Shown: positions 41,378 to 50,405 of the stretch, piece after piece
Layout: every line of letters starts with the position of its first letter
How positions within the stretch are numbered: the first letter of the stretch is position 1
Source: M3007 sp037445225
Lineage (GTDB): Bacteria > Bacteroidota > Bacteroidia > Chitinophagales > Saprospiraceae
DNA: 64,000 bases
NCBI GenBank assembly: GCA_037445225.1
Contig: JBBIKW010000007.1
Location: 62,001-126,000 of the forward strand
Direction of reading: 5' to 3'
Made by a program: the position numbers and the translations under genes
The notes under the pieces: model-generated
Seen by the model: only the letters and a program-made list of their open reading frames with translations
What the model was told of the DNA's origin: nothing
Database searches by the model: none

Positions 41378-42271
41378 TCAGGAGGCATCGGACTCGATGA
41401 GGCGCTGCGCCTGCCCTACCCAGTCCTCTTGTACAATTTGAACAAAGGAGATGCCCAGTGAGCGGGCAACGCGCAGGATGTCGTCGTCGTCCCACTGGGC
41501 AATTTGTACAAATGAGTCGATGCCCAATTCGCGGAGTCGACGCGCCCCTTCGGGCGAGATGCCGCGGATGCGCAAGAGGTCATCGGAAGGCGAAGCGGTC
41601 TGAGAGGGTTCGGAGAAGGCGTCGGAAGCGCGGGCTGCCTCCATCAGTTGGCGCACTTGTTGGGCGAGCTGGCTCAACTCGCGCAGCTGCTGTTCGATGC
41701 GGGCGCGAGCGATGGCCAGCTGCTCGCGCAGTTGGCGCCGCTCCTGCTCGAGCAAGACGTTGCGCTCTTCCAGCTCGCTTAGGCGGTGCTGTGCGGCGGC
41801 AAAATCGACATGCAAGCGCTGCCATCCATGGGTTTGGGCGCGCAAGTCTTCGAGCTCCGCATGCAGCCGCTGGTTCTCCTCCACCAGCTGTTGATGAGCC
41901 GCCTCCAACGCCGACACCTGGGCCTTAAAATGAGAAGCCTCCAACTCGGCGCGCTCCATCCGAGCGATGTTGTCCTGTGCCGCTTCGAAAAGCAGTGCTC
42001 GCTCCGCTTCATACTGCTTCATTTGCTCGCGCAGACTGCTCAGCTCCAGCGTCACCTTGCGCAGGTCTACCTCGCGCAAATCGTAGTAATACTTAACTTG
42101 CGTATATAGTCGAGCCAACGCATTGCGCTCGTTCGTAGTGCGCTCCAGCTGACGCGCCAAGGCGCGCTCGGGCCACGCCGCACGCATGTTCCAGCCAATG
42201 AGCAACCCTGCCAACACGGCAATCGTCCACAAGAGGGCAAAGAGAACAGGATCTTGTAGCAGCTCCAACAT
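41378..42271 (-). CDS. membrane-anchored coiled-coil protein with C-terminal helix-hairpin-helix domain
   Basis: The 297-aa protein has an N-terminal transmembrane helix (FALLWTIAVLAGLLIGW), a long coiled coil (about residues 35-215, rich in E, Q, L and R) and a compact C-terminal HhH-type domain (LLRIRGISPEGARRLRELG, IDSFVQIAQW). This resembles the DUF4332/L21-C-like modules attached to many membrane or gas-vesicle-associated proteins. Function unknown; it may tether a complex to the membrane. A GTG at 42364 would extend it by 31 residues. Confidence 0.8.
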   Translation of the reverse strand: MLELLQDPVLFALLWTIAVLAGLLIGWNMRAAWPERALARQLERTTNERNALARLYTQVKYYYDLREVDLRKVTLELSSLREQMKQYEAERALLFEAAQDNIARMERAELEASHFKAQVSALEAAHQQLVEENQRLHAELEDLRAQTHGWQRLHVDFAAAQHRLSELEERNVLLEQERRQLREQLAIARARIEQQLRELSQLAQQVRQLMEAARASDAFSEPSQTASPSDDLLRIRGISPEGARRLRELGIDSFVQIAQWDDDDILRVARSLGISFVQIVQEDWVGQAQRLIESDAS

Positions 42272-42428
42272 GGCGGGTGCAATAGGAACACCAAAAAACA
42301 GCACAATAGTAAGGAAATCAGCGGAATGTCCCCAAATTTTGTTCGCAGTTTCATTTATTTGCACCTAAAGTGCCGTCTTACCTTGCAAGAAGCATCGTTC
42401 AGATCAAAGAAGAGGGAGAGGTTTTCGT

Positions 42429-43892
42429 ATGTGCAGCCATCTACGTAAGCGGCGCGGGAGTGCTTTTTGCTCGAACTGGAAAGGGTGGCTGTTGTTGGGC
42501 GCAGCCGTCGCTACGGGCCCATGGCTTTGCGAGGCTATGGCGCAGGAGAGTACACCCAGCAGTGCCTGGGTGCGCATCGACACCATCATCATCGAGGGCA
42601 ACCGGCGCACGCGCCCGGAGCTCATCCTTCGCGAATTAGAGTTTCAGGCAGGCGACACTTTATCTTTAGCTACTCTGGCCGAGACGTTGGAGCGCAATCG
42701 GCTTCGCGTGATGAATACGCGCCTGTTTGCCCACTCCACCATCCAGCTGGAAGTGCTCGAGCCTGCGCAACAGCTGGCCGTCCGCCTCTGGCTCAGGGAG
42801 ATGTGGTACCTTTACCCTATTCCCGTGTTTGAACTGGCCGACCGCAACTTCAACGTATGGTGGACGGAATTCGGTCGTTCTCTGAAACGGGTCAACTATG
42901 GAGTTAACTCTTCTCATTTAAACTTAAGTGGGCGTGCCGACGTACTCAAGGTGAACCTCAATTTTGGCTACACGAACCGCTATGAGGTTACATACGAGCG
43001 ACCTTGGCTCAACCGCCGACAAACGATAGGCATGCGCGCTGCCATTGGCTTTAGCCGGAACCGCGAAGTGCAGTACACCACGTTGGGCAACCGCCAGCAG
43101 TTTGCAGTAGACCCTGAGCAATGGCTCCGCCAACGGCAGTATGTGCACCTATCCCTCAGCTGGCGCCCTAAGTTGCTGACCACGCATCTCTTCTCGCTCG
43201 AATACCAGCACAACCGAGTGGGCGACACCGTAGCTCGACAGCTCAATCCCGATTTCTTTGGGCGTGCGCGTTCCCAACAGCGCCTTTTCAGCGCAGCCTA
43301 CCGGGTAGTGGTCGACCTGCGCGATGCCCACCCCTATCCGCTCAAGGGTTGGCTGGCGGCTCTGGAGGTGCGCCAGAACGGCTTGCTGCCCTCCGACGAC
43401 CTCCACCTCTTGCGGGTGGGCGCCGAATTTCGGCATTATCGCTCTTGGGGCCGTCGCTGGAGCACGGAGTGGATCCTCAAGGGTCGCGCCAGCTGGCCCA
43501 GGCGCCAGCCGCCTTTCTACAACAACCAGGCGTTAGGCTACGGCAACGACATCGTGCGCGGGTACGAGTTCTTCGTAGTGGATGGGTTGGACTTCCTCCT
43601 TCAAAAGAGCACCCTGCGCTTTTGCCTGCTCGACGCGTATTTGCATACGGGCAGGTGGCTCCCTTTCCCCAAGCACTTGCCCTTGCGCGCTTTTTTAGCC
43701 CTGCACCACGATACAGGATATGCGCGCGATCCGTTCTTTGCTGCCCGAAATCCGTTGAACAACCGCTGGATACGCGGATACGGCTTGGGAGTGAACTTCG
43801 TGCTGTTTTACAACTCCGTCGTCCGCATCGAGTGGAGCCGACGCAGTACGGGCGGCAGCGGCATATACCTCAACTACAATTCCGGATTTTGA
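42429..43892 (+). CDS. BamA/TamA-like outer-membrane barrel with one POTRA domain
   Basis: The 487-aa protein has a signal peptide (GAAVATGPWLCEAMAQ) and one POTRA-like domain (residues about 45-125, IDTIIIEGNRRTRPELILRE and LRVMNTRLFAHSTIQLEVLE). The remainder is an Omp85-type barrel (YEVTYERPWLNRRQTIGMRA, VVVDLRDAHPYPLKGWLAAL, GYGNDIVRGYEFFVVDG) ending in Phe (YNSGF). Bacteroidota carry several short Omp85 proteins besides BamA. This is probably a one-POTRA accessory, perhaps for lipid or protein transfer. The next gene begins on its stop codon (TGATG). Confidence 0.85.
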   Translation: MCSHLRKRRGSAFCSNWKGWLLLGAAVATGPWLCEAMAQESTPSSAWVRIDTIIIEGNRRTRPELILRELEFQAGDTLSLATLAETLERNRLRVMNTRLFAHSTIQLEVLEPAQQLAVRLWLREMWYLYPIPVFELADRNFNVWWTEFGRSLKRVNYGVNSSHLNLSGRADVLKVNLNFGYTNRYEVTYERPWLNRRQTIGMRAAIGFSRNREVQYTTLGNRQQFAVDPEQWLRQRQYVHLSLSWRPKLLTTHLFSLEYQHNRVGDTVARQLNPDFFGRARSQQRLFSAAYRVVVDLRDAHPYPLKGWLAALEVRQNGLLPSDDLHLLRVGAEFRHYRSWGRRWSTEWILKGRASWPRRQPPFYNNQALGYGNDIVRGYEFFVVDGLDFLLQKSTLRFCLLDAYLHTGRWLPFPKHLPLRAFLALHHDTGYARDPFFAARNPLNNRWIRGYGLGVNFVLFYNSVVRIEWSRRSTGGSGIYLNYNSGF

Positions 43893-44872
43893 TGGCGAAC
43901 TGCAGTCGCTCCTCCCTGTCTGAAAAACAAGCGGCCTACCGGCATTTTGCAAAACAGGCGCCCGACTTACCCATCTTTGTCAAACCCTTTTACTTGGATG
44001 CCGTCTGCGGCGCAGCGCAATGGTCGGCAGCGCTCGTCGAACGCAACGGTCGGTGGGTAGGCGCCCTGCCTTTCTTTTTGAAGCAAAAACTCGGCCAACA
44101 GTACGTAGCTATGCCTCAGCTGTGCCGGTTCATGGGGCCATATCTACTGCCCGAGTATCGGACGGGGCGCAAAGCGATCCCGCTGCTGCGCGCGCTCATC
44201 GAGCAGCTGCCGCCCATCGTCGCCTTTGAGCAAGACTTCCATTATTGCGCAGATAATTGGCTGCCCTTCTATTGGGCGGGCTTCCGCCAAACCACGCGCT
44301 ACTCCTATGTATTGCCCTTAGCCAACACCAACACCCTGTGGTCAAACATAGCGCCGACGTATCGAAACCGCCTGCTGCCCAGAGCCCTCGAGCGGCTCGA
44401 AGTGGTCACGAGAAGCGACCTGCGGGGATTTCTCCAAGTGCACGACGGCTCCTTCAAGCGCCAAGGGCTGAAAGCGCCGTTTTCTTTAGCGGGCTTAGAG
44501 CGCCTCGACCAAGCCTTGGCCGCAGAGGGGTGCCGACAAATCTTTTGGGCAGTAGACCGAAACACCGGTACGCCACACAGCGTGCTCTACCTTATCTGGG
44601 ATGAGCAGTCGGCCTACTTGCTCCTACATGGAGACGAGCCGACACTGCGCGCTTCCGGCTCCGGCATTCTCATCCTCTGGGAGGCTATTCGATACTCTGC
44701 AGAGACCCTTCGAGTGCCTACATTCGATTTCTTGGGCAGCATGCTGCCCAATGTCGAGCCCGTACGCCGCCGGTTAGGCGCCGAACCCAAACCGTACTTC
44801 CGAGTAGCGAAAGAGTGGTCGCTCGCCTGGCGCGTCGGAAAATGGCTGCGCCGCATCTGTAGCCGTGTGTAA
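43892..44872 (+). CDS. FemAB/GNAT-like acyltransferase
   Basis: The 326-aa protein begins MANCSRSSLSEKQAAYRHFA; its ATG shares bases with the barrel gene's stop, so the two are coupled. The C-terminal GNAT-like half contains FKRQGLKAPFSLAGLERLDQ, RNTGTPHSVLYLIWDEQSAY and FDFLGSMLPNVEPVRRRLGA, characteristic of the FemAB-like/Acetyltransf_6 group. These transfer acyl or aminoacyl groups to envelope polymers. The target is unknown. Its coupling with an outer-membrane barrel suggests an envelope role. Confidence 0.82.
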   Translation: MANCSRSSLSEKQAAYRHFAKQAPDLPIFVKPFYLDAVCGAAQWSAALVERNGRWVGALPFFLKQKLGQQYVAMPQLCRFMGPYLLPEYRTGRKAIPLLRALIEQLPPIVAFEQDFHYCADNWLPFYWAGFRQTTRYSYVLPLANTNTLWSNIAPTYRNRLLPRALERLEVVTRSDLRGFLQVHDGSFKRQGLKAPFSLAGLERLDQALAAEGCRQIFWAVDRNTGTPHSVLYLIWDEQSAYLLLHGDEPTLRASGSGILILWEAIRYSAETLRVPTFDFLGSMLPNVEPVRRRLGAEPKPYFRVAKEWSLAWRVGKWLRRICSRV

Positions 44873-44929
44873 TTTGGCTCAAAGCGACATCTTATCGGCA
44901 TCGATCCCTCTTTAAAATTCTAATGCGCT

Positions 44930-46936
44930 ATGAAAAACATCTCTTGGTATGCCTCTGCTTTCCTCCTCTTGACCCTATGCGCGTGGTACGGGTATCGGCA
45001 CACACCTCAGATCTGCGGTCAACTGATCGACCCAAAGGGACAGCCCGTAGTCGGAGCGTCCATATGCCTCTTGCGCGACACCACCGCAATAGCCGTCCAA
45101 CGCAGCGATAAGACGGGTAAGTTTTGCGTAGCGACACCTCCTGGGCAATATACCCTTGAAATAGTCCAAGAGGGCTTTGCCTACCTGCGCATTACCCATG
45201 TACCCGCAAACGAAAGCGAGAAAACGGATTTGCACACCATCCTTTTAGAAAAGGCCGACTCGGCGCTGACAGAGAGCATAACGGTGCGCTATCGCCCTCC
45301 ACTCTTTCGCAGCGACGAGATCGCCTATCGCTCTACGCCTGGCGCTATCCTTAGCGCACCCAAAGACCGCACGCCTTCTGCTACAGTAGGTGAGCCCCGA
45401 CGCCCAAGGTTCGAAGAAAGGAATGCCTCGAAGTTCCTTCTTGTTGGCCCTACCGAGAGTAGAAGCGAGCCTGCCGAGGGAGTGGCGCCAGATATCCTCT
45501 CCGTTACCGACGATGCCTTACAACCACCTCACCCCACAGCACCTAAAGCAGATAGACCTGCCCGACGACCAACCCTAAACAGCGTCACAGCCACGCGACC
45601 TGGCCAACTCACTGCCGGCGAATGGAACGACCTCCACAACTGGGCTACCCATTGGAGCGACCTGCTGCGCGACGGCGACATCGATGAGCACCAAAAGACC
45701 TACCGCTTCTATCCCAAACGCCGCTACTCCGTCTTGCTGCACAACGAAGCCGGCCTGCCCGTAAGCGATGCGCTCGTCCGCCTATTCGATCAAAAAGGCG
45801 CTGCTCTTTGGGAAGCGCGCACCTCCAACATGGGACAGGCTGAACTCTGGGAAGGGCTCTTCGACGATACCCCCGCCGAGCAGCCGCTGCGCATCGTTGC
45901 CGAAGTGGCGGGCAAAGAATACCGCTTCTATAATCCCGTGCCTTTCGAGAAGGGGCTAAACCGCTATGCTATCCCCTCCCCTTGCTACTATTCTAAAACC
46001 GTGGATATCGTCTGGACAGTCGATGCCACCGGCAGCATGGGCGATGAGATAGACTACCTAAAAACTGAATTGCTCGATGTCATCGGGCGCATTCAAAAGC
46101 AATTTCCCACCTTAGACATACGCATGGGGTCGGTTTTTTATCGCGATGAGGGCGACGAGTACTTGGTCAAGAGCAGCGCCCTGTGCCGCGACATCGACAG
46201 GACAGTCGATTACATCCGGCGCCAACAAGCAGATGGCGGAGGCGACTATCCAGAGGCGGTCCACAGCGCTTTGGAGGAGACCCTGCGCCAACCCTGGAGC
46301 CGCGAAGCCGTGGCGCGCATCTGCTTTCTCATCCTCGACGCCAGCCCACATCAGCGACCAGAGGTGATACAAAGCCTGCACCAAAGCATTCGCGAGGCCG
46401 CGCGCCGCGGAGTCCGCATCGTCCCCATAGCGTGCAGCGGCGTACAAAAGGACACCGAGTTTCTCATGAAGTTCTTCGGCCTGTCTACCAACGGTTCCTA
46501 TGTCTTTTTGACCGACCACTCCGGCATCGGCGATAAACACTTAGCCCCTACGGCCGACGTTTACAAAGTCGAGTTGCTCAACGACCTGCTAGTGCGCCTT
46601 ATCGGCGAATACATCGGCGTTCCCAGCTGCGACGACGGCAAGAGCACCGTCGTCTTCCAAACCCAACCCGACCCACAAAGCCCTATCCACACCCTGCCGC
46701 CAGCCCGTTATTACCCTAACCCTGCTACCGCGCAATTCACCTTAGAGCTGCCTTTCGACACGCAGAAAGTCGCGCTCTACAACGCCGAAGGACAAGCCGC
46801 TCGAAACGTAGGCTCCTTATCCGCCGGAACGCACACCATCGCCGTAGGCGATCTGCCCTCCGGCATCTATACCTTGCGCATCTGGAAGGACAACCAAATC
46901 CAAAGCGGCAAGCTGCTCCTCTTGCCTGCCCGCTGA
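44930..46936 (+). CDS. T9SS-sorted protein with carboxypeptidase-like and VWA domains
   Basis: The 668-aa protein has a signal/anchor segment (YASAFLLLTLCAWYGY), a carboxypeptidase-regulatory-like beta domain (about residues 25-110, ICGQLIDPKGQPVVGASICL), a Ser/Pro/Thr-rich linker, and a second Ig-like region (about 255-350). A VWA domain follows (about 360-545) with a MIDAS-like DATGSMGDE and GGGDYPEAVHSALEETLRQP. The end is a T9SS type A sorting domain (YYPNPATAQFTLELPF ... LPSGIYTLRIWKDNQIQ). It is likely exported to the cell surface by the system at 6-11.8 kb. The VWA MIDAS suggests metal-dependent adhesion; the ligand is unknown. Confidence 0.85.
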   Translation: MKNISWYASAFLLLTLCAWYGYRHTPQICGQLIDPKGQPVVGASICLLRDTTAIAVQRSDKTGKFCVATPPGQYTLEIVQEGFAYLRITHVPANESEKTDLHTILLEKADSALTESITVRYRPPLFRSDEIAYRSTPGAILSAPKDRTPSATVGEPRRPRFEERNASKFLLVGPTESRSEPAEGVAPDILSVTDDALQPPHPTAPKADRPARRPTLNSVTATRPGQLTAGEWNDLHNWATHWSDLLRDGDIDEHQKTYRFYPKRRYSVLLHNEAGLPVSDALVRLFDQKGAALWEARTSNMGQAELWEGLFDDTPAEQPLRIVAEVAGKEYRFYNPVPFEKGLNRYAIPSPCYYSKTVDIVWTVDATGSMGDEIDYLKTELLDVIGRIQKQFPTLDIRMGSVFYRDEGDEYLVKSSALCRDIDRTVDYIRRQQADGGGDYPEAVHSALEETLRQPWSREAVARICFLILDASPHQRPEVIQSLHQSIREAARRGVRIVPIACSGVQKDTEFLMKFFGLSTNGSYVFLTDHSGIGDKHLAPTADVYKVELLNDLLVRLIGEYIGVPSCDDGKSTVVFQTQPDPQSPIHTLPPARYYPNPATAQFTLELPFDTQKVALYNAEGQAARNVGSLSAGTHTIAVGDLPSGIYTLRIWKDNQIQSGKLLLLPAR

Positions 46937-47045
46937 CGCCATGCGTATACCATCGGCAACCTCCACCGTCTGAGAAATGCGGCGATGCAACTCATCTCGT
47001 TATACCTTGTCCTTAGGTGTTGGTTTTTGTCAAAAGGATTTTCTT

Positions 47046-48449
47046 ATGAAGACACGGATTGCCTTAGCCGTATGGGCGATGATGGGGCTCTTCGCATCCG
47101 CTGCGGTGGCCCAAGAGCCTGCACCAGCCCAACGAGTAGAGAAATACGTCATCATCACCAAGCGAACCGTAGCGCCCGATGGCACGGAAACCATTGAGAC
47201 CATCATCAAGAAAGGCCCGGGAGCAGAGGACTTTGACGTCGAAGCCTATCGCCGATCTGCAGGCGGCGACAGCGTGCGCATGGAGGTGCGCGTATACGAG
47301 TTCCCGCCCGCTCCAGTATTCGACGCGTTAGAGGCGGTCGAGTGGAGTAAGATCAAAAAGATCGCAGACTCTACGGAGGCAATGTTGAAGCGGTTTTTTG
47401 ATCCCGACACTGGCGACCTGGCGCGCGTCTACCGCTCGAAGGGAAGCAGGTCGATCAAGACTACTCAAGGGTATTTAGGCGTTAGCCCGCGCGGGGGCGA
47501 TGATCCGGACACGCAAGGAGTAGCGGTCGAGGTGCTGCCGCATACGGCCGCCGAGCGGGCAGGCTTAGAAAGCGGCGACGTACTGCTGTCGATAGATGGC
47601 ACCCCCCTACACAACTGGGAAGAGCTAGAGGACTTCATGCGCAAGACGAAGCCTGGCCAGACGGTCAAGATAGAGTACCAGCGGGGCAAACAGCTGCACA
47701 GTGTGGAGGTGACTGTGGGCAGCAAGATCGTACATGCCCGCGTTGTTAAGGAGCAGGCACCGCTCCCTCGCATAGAGACCTATTTCCGCGAAAAAGAGGC
47801 TTGTTTGGGTGTGTATTCCTCTACATACGCCGAGTCGGGAGTGCGCGGGGCGCGCATCAGAGCCTTCACCGACCGCTCCGCTGCACGCGATGCCGCCCTT
47901 CGGGTAGGCGACATCATCACGGCTATCGACACTTTGCCGGTACATAGCCAAGACCAGCTGTGGGATGCCGTGGCGCGCTACCGCCCTGGCAACCGCGTGG
48001 CGGTGCACTACCTGCGCGATGGCCAAACACATCGGGTGGAAGTTGCCCTTCTACCCTGCCGCGACCGCTTTGCTGTGATCACATCCCCTAAGTCGGAAAA
48101 AGGACGTTCGCCCATTACCCTGCGCCCACCTACAGAGGGCGACATTCCCCAAATAAACCCATTGCCACAAGACCCTATCCCCGACCGCCAACTGCCGCTG
48201 GAGGGCTTTCGCGCTTATCCCAACCCTACGACGGGAGTCATCACCGTAGAGTTCCGCGCCGCTCCCACCCCTACTACGGTGACACTCCTCGACCTGTCGG
48301 GACGGCAGCTGTTTCGAGAGGAACTGAATGCCTTCAGCGGACAATATCACCAACAGTTCGACCTAGGGGCTTTTGCTGGAGGTACGCTGCTGTTGGTCAT
48401 CCAGCAAGGCGAGCGCTCTTTTGTCGAACGGATCGTTTTGAACAGATAG
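47046..48449 (+). CDS. double-PDZ surface protein with T9SS sorting domain
   Basis: The 467-aa protein has a signal peptide (MKTRIALAVWAMMGLFASAA), a region with YVIITKRTVAPDGTETIETI, and two PDZ domains. PDZ1 is about residues 135-215 (GYLGVSPRGGDDPDTQGVAV, GDVLLSIDGTPLHNWEEL). PDZ2 is about 245-335 (CLGVYSSTY, VGDIITAIDTLPVHSQDQLW). It ends with a T9SS CTD (FRAYPNPTTGVITVEFRAAP, TLLDLSGRQLFREEL). No protease domain is seen, so it probably binds peptides at the surface rather than cutting. It is followed by a strong terminator (48471-48510). Confidence 0.86.
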   Translation: MKTRIALAVWAMMGLFASAAVAQEPAPAQRVEKYVIITKRTVAPDGTETIETIIKKGPGAEDFDVEAYRRSAGGDSVRMEVRVYEFPPAPVFDALEAVEWSKIKKIADSTEAMLKRFFDPDTGDLARVYRSKGSRSIKTTQGYLGVSPRGGDDPDTQGVAVEVLPHTAAERAGLESGDVLLSIDGTPLHNWEELEDFMRKTKPGQTVKIEYQRGKQLHSVEVTVGSKIVHARVVKEQAPLPRIETYFREKEACLGVYSSTYAESGVRGARIRAFTDRSAARDAALRVGDIITAIDTLPVHSQDQLWDAVARYRPGNRVAVHYLRDGQTHRVEVALLPCRDRFAVITSPKSEKGRSPITLRPPTEGDIPQINPLPQDPIPDRQLPLEGFRAYPNPTTGVITVEFRAAPTPTTVTLLDLSGRQLFREELNAFSGQYHQQFDLGAFAGGTLLLVIQQGERSFVERIVLNR

Positions 48450-48470
48450 AGAGAGACAAAAACAAAGACT

Positions 48471-48510
48471 TGCCCCGCTTTGCCTACACGAGCAAAGCGG
48501 GGCATTTTTT
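48471..48510 (+). terminator. strong intrinsic terminator
   Basis: A 13-bp perfect stem (48471-48483 with 48492-48504; TGCCCCGCTTTGC), 8-nt loop, then six T. It lies 22 bp after the PDZ protein stop. Confidence 0.93.
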
Positions 48511-48591
48511 ACCAAGACCGAAAGAGACGATGCATATTTGCGCAGCAGCACTGGCCAGGTCAACTGGCCTGCTGTTAGCGCTCCCAAACCC

Positions 48592-49269
48592 ATGCACATC
48601 ATCTACTGTTCCTCTTGTAATCCTATGCCGCTGCTCGCCTTTCTATTGACCGCTTGCTGTGTTACGGCTGCATTTTCCCAAACGATAGTCCCCGAAGCCT
48701 TGGACGACACCTTTAACCTCTCTTGCCCTGCCTGTCGGATGCAGGTGGATGGCGTATCGCTAACCTTAGGGCAGAATGCCTTGCCCATGAATACGCAAAA
48801 ACCCGTGGCGCGCAACCTGCTTTGGTGGCGCTACTACGACAACATCTTGGGCAAAGAGGCATATATGGCGCAAGAACCCTTCTGGACAACCGGCACGCAG
48901 CTCCTCGAAGAAGTGCCCGAAAACGAAAACCTATCGCTGCACATCAACCTCGTTTGGACAGACTCCGCTGGTCGCGAACACCGCCTCTTCTTGGTCATGG
49001 CCGGCTTAAGCCGACGGCACTTAACACATCTTCCCCTTATCACCGTTACTGACCCGCAAGACACCTATGCTCCGCTGCGCTTTAGCGCGGCCGTCCAAAT
49101 CTTCCATAGCCCAGACCAGTGGGAAACCTACGACGCTATCGACGGCATAGCCATGTTAAACGCTTTCGACCCTAAGCGGGGAAGTGTAAGCGGCTCCTTC
49201 GAGTTTGTTGCGCAACGCGTTGGCATGGAAAAGAAGGGATGGTTCAAGGGCGGGTGGTTCGACAAGTGA
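48592..49269 (+). CDS. hypothetical secreted protein
   Basis: This 225-aa protein has an N-terminal hydrophobic signal-like segment (MPLLAFLLTACCVTAAFSQ; an ATG at 48625 starts exactly there). The mature domain has about 180 residues, with a CPAC pair near the start and WWRYYDNILGKEAYMAQEPF. The family is not recognised. The two candidate ATG starts differ by 11 residues. It is likely exported to the periplasm or surface. It stands after a terminator and is convergent with threonine dehydrogenase. Confidence 0.7.
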   Translation: MHIIYCSSCNPMPLLAFLLTACCVTAAFSQTIVPEALDDTFNLSCPACRMQVDGVSLTLGQNALPMNTQKPVARNLLWWRYYDNILGKEAYMAQEPFWTTGTQLLEEVPENENLSLHINLVWTDSAGREHRLFLVMAGLSRRHLTHLPLITVTDPQDTYAPLRFSAAVQIFHSPDQWETYDAIDGIAMLNAFDPKRGSVSGSFEFVAQRVGMEKKGWFKGGWFDK

Positions 49270-49310
49270 GGTCTATGCGCGAAGGTCTCCGTTGGAAAAG
49301 CCCCTCTATT

Positions 49311-50273
49311 TTATGGAGAAGAAGGCGTCGCTTTGTACCTGTCTTTGAGGTGTTGAAGCATGTCCTGGGTAATGGCGTCGAGGTCGAATTCGGGCTTCCA
49401 GCCCCAGTCTCGGCGGGCGAAGGAGTCGTCGATGGAGGCCGGCCAAGAGTCGGCAATAGCCTGCCGGTAGTCGGGGCGGTAGACGACCTGAAAATGGGGC
49501 AAGTGCTTTCGAATGCTCCGTACCACATCGGCAGGAGTGAAGGTGATGCCAGCAAGGTTGTAGCTGGTGCGCACGGAGATCTGGTGTGCGGGAGCCTCCA
49601 TCAGTTCGAGGGTAGCTCGTATGGCATCGGCCATATACAGCATGGGAAGCGGCGTGTCGGCGCGCAAGAAGCACTCGTAGGGTTTCCCCTGCACAGCGTG
49701 GTGATAGATGTCCACGGCATAGTCGGTAGTACCTCCGCCGGGCATACTCTGATAGCCAATGATGCCCGGGTATCGGAGTGATCGCACGTCGAGGTGGTAC
49801 TTGTGAAAATAATAGTTCGCCCAGTTTTCACCCGCCACCTTGCTGATGCCGTAAACGGTTTCGGGAATCAGCACCTCGTATTGCGGCGTATGCTGCGGAG
49901 CAGCTTCGCGCCCAAAGACGGCAATAGAGGACGGATAGTACACCTTGGCGACATGGCGTTGGCGAGCCACTTCCAGGACGTTGAGCCATGACTTCATGTT
50001 GATGTCCCAAGCGCGCAGCGGCTCTTGCTCTCCAGTAGCGCTGAGGATGGCGGCCAAGTGGTAGATTTGTGTGACTCGCCGCGTTCGGACAACGGCATCC
50101 AAGGCGATGCCGTCGCAAGCGTCCAAGCATTCAAAAGGGCCATCGGCGCGTTCGGACGGGCGCAGGTCTGCAGCAATCACGTGCGCAGCGCTGTATACTT
50201 CGCGCAGCGCTTCCGTGAGGACGGTGCCTATTTGGCCGTTGGCACCGATGACGAGGATGTTGTCTTGTTTCAT
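49311..50273 (-). CDS. tdh: L-threonine 3-dehydrogenase (SDR type)
   Basis: The 320-aa extended-SDR enzyme starts MKQDNILVIGANGQIGTVLT. It has the SDR-type threonine dehydrogenase signature: TQIYHLAAILSATGEQEPLR, the active site in FGREA ... ETVYGISKVAGENWANYY (YxxxK), and RYPGIIGYQSMPGGGTTDYA. It oxidises threonine to 2-amino-3-ketobutyrate with NAD+, the first step to glycine and acetyl-CoA. A longer frame to 50351 is not homologous. The partner glycine acetyltransferase (kbl) is not in the window. Confidence 0.93.
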   Translation of the reverse strand: MKQDNILVIGANGQIGTVLTEALREVYSAAHVIAADLRPSERADGPFECLDACDGIALDAVVRTRRVTQIYHLAAILSATGEQEPLRAWDINMKSWLNVLEVARQRHVAKVYYPSSIAVFGREAAPQHTPQYEVLIPETVYGISKVAGENWANYYFHKYHLDVRSLRYPGIIGYQSMPGGGTTDYAVDIYHHAVQGKPYECFLRADTPLPMLYMADAIRATLELMEAPAHQISVRTSYNLAGITFTPADVVRSIRKHLPHFQVVYRPDYRQAIADSWPASIDDSFARRDWGWKPEFDLDAITQDMLQHLKDRYKATPSSP

Positions 50274-50405
50274 GCGTTTGCGGTTGGGCAGCGGTTTTAC
50301 GGGCGAAAAGTAGAACGAGCCGTACAAAGCAGTGTAACATTGCTTCGCCAAATTGTTGTGCGCGCCCCTGCCGCATATCGATGGCCATAACTCCGTCCGT
50401 ACACT

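Noticed and set aside
48471..48510. A structured RNA element (riboswitch) at the hairpin after the PDZ gene
   Set aside because: A 13-bp stem followed by T6 is a plain intrinsic terminator.
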